DNA of 11,762 bases, from positions 1 through 11,762 of the forward strand of contig JAQIWT010001237.1 in NCBI GenBank assembly GCA_034696485.1, given 5' to 3'. This DNA comes from Isohypsibius dastychi. Taxonomy: Eukaryota > Tardigrada > Eutardigrada > Parachela > Isohypsibiidae. A model generated the notes under the pieces. That model made no database searches, was not told the DNA's origin, and saw nothing but the letters and a program-made list of their open reading frames with translations. A program made the position numbers and the translations under genes. Positions 8,201-11,762 of the stretch are shown piece after piece (the stretch's first letter is position 1; each line of letters begins with the position of its first letter).

Positions 8201-11200
8201 GGTCATCATCTTCTCCATAAATCACCAAATCCTCCACATATCCATTCAAAACCGTCAATCCATTCGGTTTCACATGCATCATCACGGAGTCCGCAAAACC
8301 CAGAAATCTCTCAAAAGACACTAGATAATTCCCGCAGACGATCTCTTCCGGAACACCGTCTCCACTTCCGGTTCCGGTGAAATTTCGCGACGCAGTCAAA
8401 ACATCGGATTTCAAAAGCTCGGAATTCGGCAGAAGATCGGCAAAAGATTTTGGAACTGTCTTGATCGGAAGTCCACTGAGGATTGAAGGCAGATTGACTA
8501 AAACCGGCTTGGAATCTTTTTCTGCTACCGGTCTGAAAAATGCGGATTTCAACTTTGACTTGAAATTCCAATAAATGTTCGTAATAGTTAAGTAGTTTAA
8601 GTAATTCGTCTCCTAAGCTTAAAATTTAAACACTAATGTGATGTTTAGTGAGCTGGACAGCAGTAAATTATACCGTAATACTTTGAATATTTGCATGTTC
8701 AGCACCATAGCGTTAAATCTAGGAGGGCAACAAGAACAATGTAAGTAGATGCTGTAAGATACGATGCAGAAATGAGGCAGAGTCGGCAGTTCATTCATCG
8801 ATCGTTATAGCAATGATTCTTGACCGTACTAAGCTTACAGCAAACAAGAAAAATAAAACAATACTCTGGTAAACCAGTCTAAAACAGCGTTTAAGTTTTT
8901 GTTCCGGTCGATAAATATTTCATATCAAAAGCAATTTGATCTGTTGTAAACAGAAACAAAATTCATCAAGTTTGAATTTTGTTTTACATTTGAGTCCGAT
9001 CTTATTTTGATTTTCGAACTCAAAAATATACCATCAAGCTATACTAGTGTCTAAACCGAGACCATCTAGCGTTCCACCAAAACCAATACACGTACTTCAT
9101 TCTGAGCTTCAGTTAAAGCGCAGATGATCCGCTTCTGGACTTATATTAACTGACGAAAATAGATTGCTCATTTTACTTTAACCACCACCTCACCTCGAGA
9201 ACCCGAATTCGATATCTCCATCCGGTCGAACAAACAAGAATGCGGTCGAATCCGATCCAACAACCGCCGCACTCTCCATCTGACCCTGTCTCACTTCAAA
9301 TCCAATGTCCTCCCGGAAGTGATTCTTGCAAACCAAAACCGGTGAAACCACCAGCCATCTCGATCCTTCCGGAACTTCCGGCCGCACTATCGTAAAAATC
9401 ACCTCCAACATCTTTTTATCCGCCAACGGAAGTTGTCCCATAAAACTCGTCTTCGCCGAATCCAACTCGAAATATTCCGACCAGATTCCACCAGTCTGTC
9501 GAATCTTGAACCGTTTGAACTTCTGCACCGGAATACATCTAGTTGAACTCGTCGAACTCGGTTGGACAAATAGAATCTCCTGAGCGACATCCATAACGGG
9601 ATTCACTGCCACTTCCGGTTCGGCGAAAAACTGGACTTGTATTTCCAAGTCAACTCGATTGGAAATCATAAACTGCGTTGAGAGGACGACTTGTCTTTGG
9701 ATGTTATTCAGCGGCCGAACAACGCAAACCAATCCCAAGTCGTCTTCGACATTTTGTGGGAATTTGCAGGTTCGAGAGCCGAGTTCGACGGGACTGGGTT
9801 CGCTCCAGTCGTTTGGGTAGGTTTCCACGCTGAACTGCAATTTCTGCTCGGCGTTTGCACTTCGCCAGGAATATGGGTGCATTTCGTTGGGTTTGATGAA
9901 AATGCACTCGTCGGTTGTGTATTGGCGGATTCGGATGACGTGGGATGTGCCGTTGCAAATGACAATGTGGTTCATGATGGGGAGTGATGGGTAGTGTCCG
10001 TCCTGAGCCTAGAAAAATATTAGAAAAATCAGAAATGTAAGCTTTTTAGTTCGGATGAAACTTCCAGAGAGATTCAGCGGAATCGCAAGTGTCACAAAAA
10101 GTTGAACTGGCAGCAAATATCGGTTAGGATCTGTTGAGAAAAAGTTCTTTCCGGATTCGGGACGTTCAAGAAGAATATCAAATCGGCTTGAGTTTTTACC
10201 TCGAAAACGTGGTTCCCAGAATACCAAGCAATTCTAAGAATTGAATGTTTTGTTATTAATCATTATAATCAACGTTGTTGAAGCGAAAAATTATTCAAAG
10301 AATTCACTAAGCTGCAGCAGTATTTCTTAGAAGCTTTAGTGGCACGGTACAATACATCAAAAGTCTTACGGTATATTCCACCAAACCAAACCCGAGCCCG
10401 CACCTTCTTTCTACGGTGTCGTTAAGATCATCGCTACCTTATTCGAAACAGGACAAACTGCAAATTCGGTTGCCCATAATGTCGTCATCCTTTTAAATGC
10501 AGAATTAACTCACATAGCACACTGAAAATTATTCCTTCATTTCATGAGATCTCGAAAGTTCAAAGACGATGTTGAACATGGAAAACAAAGTTAGATAGTC
10601 CAGATAATGATGACGCTAACGAATCAGAATAATCAAAGCCAGAAGCACTCTGCCCAGGAATGAAATCGCCAGTGATTATTGATAAATGTTATACCATCGA
10701 CATTAATTATCTCTGACTAGTGTCCATCCAGAGTATTACAGAATCTCTGTTGTACCTTATTACATCATCACTTCTAAGTTAAAATTGCTATTTATACAAA
10801 ACGTACTCACCATTTTCCAAGCCAGTGCGGCCATGCTGAAAGTATGGACGACATTCTGTCCAACATGGAGCACAACCGGTGTTTTCGACTCGACTTTTCC
10901 CTGAAGGTAAAGCTTGTCTTCAGTGACATACGAAACGGACGCGGAAATGCAACAGGATTCGATTAGCGGTTGAACAGTGAGGAAGCGATAGTTGACGAAA
11001 TCGCTCTCGATCCAGAAATTCGTGTCCATCAGAATCTTCGAGCCTTCTTTGTCACCGACAACCCGTCCATGAAGCGCCAGTTTGTCAATTTTGATTCGAG
11101 CGAATTCCTGATCCGCCGGATATGACGAGTCGTAGTTGTAACCGCCAATAAGGCTATGTCCTGCGACAAAGAAAAAACAGGTCCAGAAACTGAACTGAAA

Positions 11201-11762
11201 GTGATTCTGAAGTCGATTTCAATTTTTCCCATTTCAGAACACGAGATCAAATGTGTTAGTTCACGTTTAATCATTCAAATTAAATGTGGGTGGAAACCAA
11301 GGATTCAGTATTTCAACAAACAACTTGGAGAAACGATTTCGTTTAATCAATTCTTTTTTTTTCAAGTCACGCAATCAGTTCAAGAATTTGGTTTAATTGT
11401 CCTAATGATCTGTACAAATGTACAAATTAAAAGTTTTGATGATCAACATTTTGATTCTAACGAAATTGTCTACAAGACCCTTAATAAAAACGCATTCGAG
11501 AACGTCGAACAAAACGAGAAAGAGCAATGAAAATCAAAGTCTAACAGATGGCGCTACCAAATGCCAAACTCACGAGCTACGCACCTGGTGTTGAAGCCAA
11601 AACCGGAACATGATGAATAAGTCCAACTGAAAGATATCCAACCTCCAAGCTGATATGTAGAGACGACGGTACTCCGAGAATAATCCCGGAATTCATTCGC
11701 ATGCAGCCGGCAAGTGATCTCACCGACATTGGGAAGCTATGAGAGCCGCCTGGACGATTCAC
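1794..11762 (-). CDS. VPS13B: VPS13B (COH1) orthologue, C-terminal ~1,649 residues, 5' partial
   Basis: VPS13 proteins are rod-like lipid-transfer bridges between membranes. VPS13B acts at the Golgi, and its loss in people causes Cohen syndrome. Exons, in gene order: 11585-11762, 10811-11160, 10096-10233, 9194-10008, 8148-8532, 7698-7874, 7502-7642, 7097-7285, 6384-6798, 5829-6007, 5349-5629, 4265-4790, 3260-3908, 2507-2609, 1794-2217. Every junction keeps frame (4,950 bases including stop). Human VPS13B is about 4,022 residues, so roughly 40% is here. Visible parts: VAB-type repeats (about residues 180-990), a VPS13B-specific block with GGLQLDNQLY (about 1120), the ATG2-like C-terminal region (about 1259-1510) and a PH-like end (1510-1649). 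Family assignment rests on my recall of the human protein, not a search. Least certain: the ends of the 10096-10233 exon, the 7285/7288 start and the 2507 donor. No promoter is visible because the 5' end lies outside. Confidence 0.93.
2507..2609 (-). CDS. VPS13B: VPS13B exon 14 of window (small; tandem donor)
   Basis: Acceptor TTGATTTTTAG|GT completes a Gly codon to give GILRGNGLLNFPPRR, matching GILHGAGLS in VPS13B. It ends in KYIW, the counterpart of KYVW. To keep this Trp and the frame the donor must be ATATG|GTCGGT. The better-looking GTAAAT four bases on would shift frame. Confidence 0.78.
2610..3259 (-). other. VPS13B: VPS13B intron, 650 bases
   Basis: It lies between exons 13 and 14 of the window. 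It has one CCGGAAGT octamer (minus sense, 3206-3213) and an A-run near 3110. An open frame on the plus strand at 2696-2920 looks like chance. No nested gene was found. Confidence 0.7.
3260..3908 (-). CDS. VPS13B: VPS13B exon 13 of window: conserved C-terminal (ATG2-like) region
   Basis: Acceptor CTAATTCCAG|GTA and donor TCAAG|GTAAAC. It encodes about 216 residues: DQTPLSFGELDIHEV, HYIRGTLLRAGWVIGSMDLL, a Gly-rich amphipathic series (GPISFFQGVARGASSF, SITSITNLAESVSRN), LLGAVAGLIDQPMQ and KGIVGAVSKPVAGAAGLVSQ. In VPS13 and ATG2 proteins this region forms amphipathic helices that bind membranes and lipid droplets. Several of its blocks are specific to VPS13B. Confidence 0.95.
3989..4237. repeat. 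Three 83-bp tandem copies inside a VPS13B intron
   Basis: Copies start at 3989, 4072 and 4155, exactly 83 bases apart. The first 32 bases of each (AAAGATATTTTCTTTAATAT...) are nearly identical: the second and third copies each differ from the first by one base. The remaining 51 bases are AT-rich and diverged but align without gaps. They fill most of the 356-base intron 3909-4264. Confidence 0.88.
4265..4790 (-). CDS. VPS13B: VPS13B exon 12 of window: GLQLDNQLY block
   Basis: Acceptor CCTTTTTCAG|T completes a Ser codon; donor TTGAAG|GTCTGT is weak but phase 0. It encodes about 175 residues. INIGGLQLDNQLYDSGFF, CFLEDTLALHLLKLVDTFL and IHIAPVEVYLSAHASLK each match blocks of the VPS13B region just before the C-terminal domain. 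This exon is among the best evidence for VPS13B rather than another VPS13. Confidence 0.92.
4791..5348 (-). other. VPS13B: VPS13B intron, 558 bases
   Basis: AT-rich, with no coding or RNA gene I can support. The flanking exons encode adjacent parts of one conserved block (VNLGVSCILQ / SLIFTLDDE), so no missing exon is expected here. GATATCCAA occurs twice (near 4970 and 4984), and AAATATTGTT recurs in the 5120-5180 stretch. Confidence 0.7.
5349..5629 (-). CDS. VPS13B: VPS13B exon 11 of window
   Basis: Acceptor GTGGGATAG|GTG and donor CAAAG|GTACGA (leaves two bases). It encodes about 93 residues: a beta stretch (VPGVCYLKLHFERHS, STVHISIDPLS), then a Ser/Pro-rich linker (TPISPSPSAAD) absent or shorter in the human protein as I recall it, then VNLGVSCILQ, which pairs directly with the next exon. 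Confidence 0.87.
5829..6007 (-). CDS. VPS13B: VPS13B exon 10 of window
   Basis: Acceptor TTCCGTACAG|GTG completes a Gly codon; donor GAAGTT|GTAAGT is phase 0. It encodes about 59 residues: FLPLPMVEPGGVAGYTFPSR, then a stretch ending LVKTSSSSEV. The 'linker then P-G-x-x-x-x-Y-x-F-P-S' pattern is usual at the end of a VAB repeat. Confidence 0.87.
6008..6383 (-). other. VPS13B: VPS13B intron, 376 bases
   Basis: Contains the alternative donor at 6340-6342 and a run of similar CACAAAAAT(T/C) words around 6153-6190. No nested gene seen. Confidence 0.65.
6384..6798 (-). CDS. VPS13B: VPS13B exon 9 of window: last VAB-type repeat
   Basis: Acceptor TCTATTAG|GTT. It encodes about 138 residues with TYLCLGRLERKNISWSFPRH and NLVLFNNCPYSLAF; the latter matches the VPS13B repeat containing HNRCP. 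The donor used here is AAAAGG|GTGAGA. A second donor 42 bases downstream, ACGAG|GTAAAT, leaves the same phase and would add 14 residues. Confidence 0.87.
6914..6972. repeat. Three adjacent short inverted repeats in an intron
   Basis: CCCTGATCAGGG (6914-6925), a 7-bp stem with a two-base gap (GCGATTT 6931-6937 with AAATCGC 6940-6946), and ATTCCT (6953-6958) with AGGAAT (6967-6972) follow one another inside the intron 6799-7096. Confidence 0.75.
7036..7062. repeat. 9-bp tandem repeat, three copies
   Basis: CCGTTTTTG, CCGTTTTTG, ACGTTTTTC in a row, 35 bases from the donor of the exon ending at 7097. Probably a simple slippage repeat. Confidence 0.8.
7097..7285 (-). CDS. VPS13B: VPS13B exon 8 of window (NAGNAG acceptor)
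   Basis: The acceptor reads CTGTAGCAG|CTT, so splicing after TAG (start 7288) or after CAG (start 7285) are both possible and differ by one Gln. Donor AACCAT|GTGAGT, phase 0. It encodes about 63 residues, Pro/Arg/Gly-rich, with a run of Lys and Pro before SIVVNH, which leads into the next exon's strand. Confidence 0.78.
7502..7642 (-). CDS. VPS13B: VPS13B exon 7 of window
   Basis: It follows a 55-base intron (7643-7697, GTAAGT...TTTTCAG), the shortest in the window. It has 47 codons in phase 0 at both ends, with donor AAA|GTAAGT. It encodes IHHLTLVLAEESSVVSLKIQ and DLFACAFVLPKTHAK. Reading straight through the intron stays open but shifts frame and gives unlikely protein, so the splice is well supported. 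Confidence 0.87.
7698..7874 (-). CDS. VPS13B: VPS13B exon 6 of window
   Basis: Acceptor GTTTTTTAG|GGT and donor TTCTTC|GTAAGT, both phase 0, 59 codons. It encodes GQIRIGLQNEETVYLSDFL and GFVTVTFWEKRDERFF, continuing the VAB beta region. Confidence 0.87.
8148..8532 (-). CDS. VPS13B: VPS13B exon 5 of window
   Basis: Acceptor GCATTTTTCAG|A completes an Arg codon with the AG of the previous exon; donor CAGAAG|GTATAG ends in phase 0. It encodes about 128 residues, Ser-rich at first, then LVSFERFLGFADSVMMHVKP and NGYVEDLVIYGEDDDLL. The stretch corresponds to a divergent VAB segment, where the human protein has a charged linker. Confidence 0.85.
8533..9193 (-). other. VPS13B: VPS13B intron, 661 bases
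   Basis: I find no open frame of note, no tRNA and no complete snoRNA on either strand. Flanking exon phases join (Arg codon split AG/A), so no further exon is needed. Confidence 0.7.
9194..10008 (-). CDS. VPS13B: VPS13B exon 4 of window: VAB repeat region
   Basis: Acceptor ATTTTTCTAG|GCTCAG; a second AG six bases on (CTCAG|GAC) is also in frame. Donor TCGAG|GTGAGG. It encodes about 272 residues. The segment HIVICNGTSHVIRIRQYTTD followed by HPYSWRS matches a VAB repeat of human VPS13B, where the equivalent of the Asn at 9952-9954 is Asn2993. Later blocks read as successive beta-sandwich repeats (LEIQVQFF, GGIWSEYFEL, EDIGFEVRQG). VAB repeats bind adaptors carrying Pro-x-Pro motifs in yeast Vps13. 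Confidence 0.9.
10096..10233 (-). CDS. VPS13B: VPS13B exon 3 of window (donor uncertain)
   Basis: Acceptor CAATTCTTAG|AAT is in phase with the preceding exon; the in-frame TAG before it makes this the upstream limit. It encodes 46 residues, with RFDILLERPESGKNFF and DPNRYLLPVQLF. The chosen donor, CTTTTT|GTGACA, is the only reasonable phase-0 GT before the next exon and gives an 87-base intron. The frame stays open and protein-like past it (VTLAIPLNLSGSF), so the true end may differ. A start of a VAB repeat is likely. Confidence 0.6.
10234..10810 (-). other. VPS13B: VPS13B intron, 577 bases
   Basis: No coding stretch seen. Isolated snoRNA C-box-like words (RTGATGA) occur on both strands near 10607 and 10760 but lack matching D boxes and closing stems. 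Confidence 0.6.
10811..11160 (-). CDS. VPS13B: VPS13B exon 2 of window
   Basis: Acceptor CTTTGTCGCAG|GAC and donor AAAATG|GTGAGT. Two bases complete the Gly codon left by the previous exon, then 116 codons follow, including RIKIDKLALHGRVVGDKEGS and VVLHVGQNVVHTF. Alternating hydrophobic residues suggest the beta-rich rod or the start of the VAB region. The other open frame over 11029-11274 is a shadow. Confidence 0.85.
11161..11584 (-). other. VPS13B: VPS13B intron, 424 bases
   Basis: Bounded by GTGCGT and CTTTGTCGCAG. A plus-strand open frame of 124 codons (11156-11530) spans most of it, but its composition follows the AT-rich intron and it shows no family features, so I do not call it. Confidence 0.65.
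11585..11762 (-). CDS. VPS13B: VPS13B exon 1 of window (cut by window edge)
   Basis: The open frame runs from the window edge to a CCAG|GTGCGT donor and leaves one base of a codon. It encodes residues 1-59 of the visible fragment, including SLEVGYLSVGLIHHVPVLAS, probably the end of the central VPS13 region. Its own acceptor lies beyond the window. Confidence 0.8.

Noticed and set aside
9704-9965. Minus-strand frames parallel to the VAB exon (84-85 codons)
   Set aside because: Wrong phase relative to the conserved VPS13B sequence; Arg/Pro-rich shadow translations.
9691-9987. 98-codon plus-strand open frame
   Set aside because: It is antisense to the best conserved VAB exon and has no family features; it is a shadow of real coding.
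11156-11530. 124-codon plus-strand open frame
   Set aside because: Covers an AT-rich intron of the opposite gene; no recognisable motif, no splice partners, no promoter evidence.

Overview
This is nuclear DNA from an animal, most likely a nematode of the Caenorhabditis type. The genes are split by many GT-AG introns, mostly short and AT-rich. Several acceptors have the worm-like TTTTCAG or TTTTTAG form, and one intron is only 55 bases. No prokaryotic, phage or CRISPR features are visible, and the species cannot be fixed from the sequence alone.

Most of the window (11762 down to 1794, minus strand) is the 3' part of one large gene. By assembling 15 exons whose phases nearly all join cleanly, I read about 1,649 C-terminal residues ending in a natural stop. 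The protein is a VPS13B (COH1) orthologue, a bridge-like lipid-transfer protein of the Golgi, rather than VPS13A/C/D. Diagnostic blocks are the QLDNQLY motif, the IHASLK-like AHASLK motif before DQTPLSFG, the RGASSF...SITSITNLAESVSRN block, LLGAVAGLIDQPMQ, and KGIVGAVSKPVAGAAGLVSQTG. In order, the exons carry the end of the central region, the VPS13 adaptor-binding (VAB) repeats, the ATG2-like C-terminal region and a PH-like end. The N-terminal chorein part lies beyond the right edge.

At the left edge (1-729, plus strand) is the 3' end of a second, convergent gene that I do not recognise. Four exons give a 109-residue tail rich in Ser, Pro, Glu and Arg, with a duplicated FEEPEPRR motif. Between the two genes (730-1793) lie a 34-bp near-perfect hairpin directly after the stop, a stretch without convincing coding, and the VPS13B 3' UTR with a candidate AATAAA.

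No wholly new system is visible. The best leads are the miRNA-like hairpin at 760-840, several tandem or competing splice sites in the VPS13B orthologue (one 4 bases apart and frame-changing), an 83-bp intronic triplicate, and a strongly over-represented CCGGAAGT octamer on both strands.
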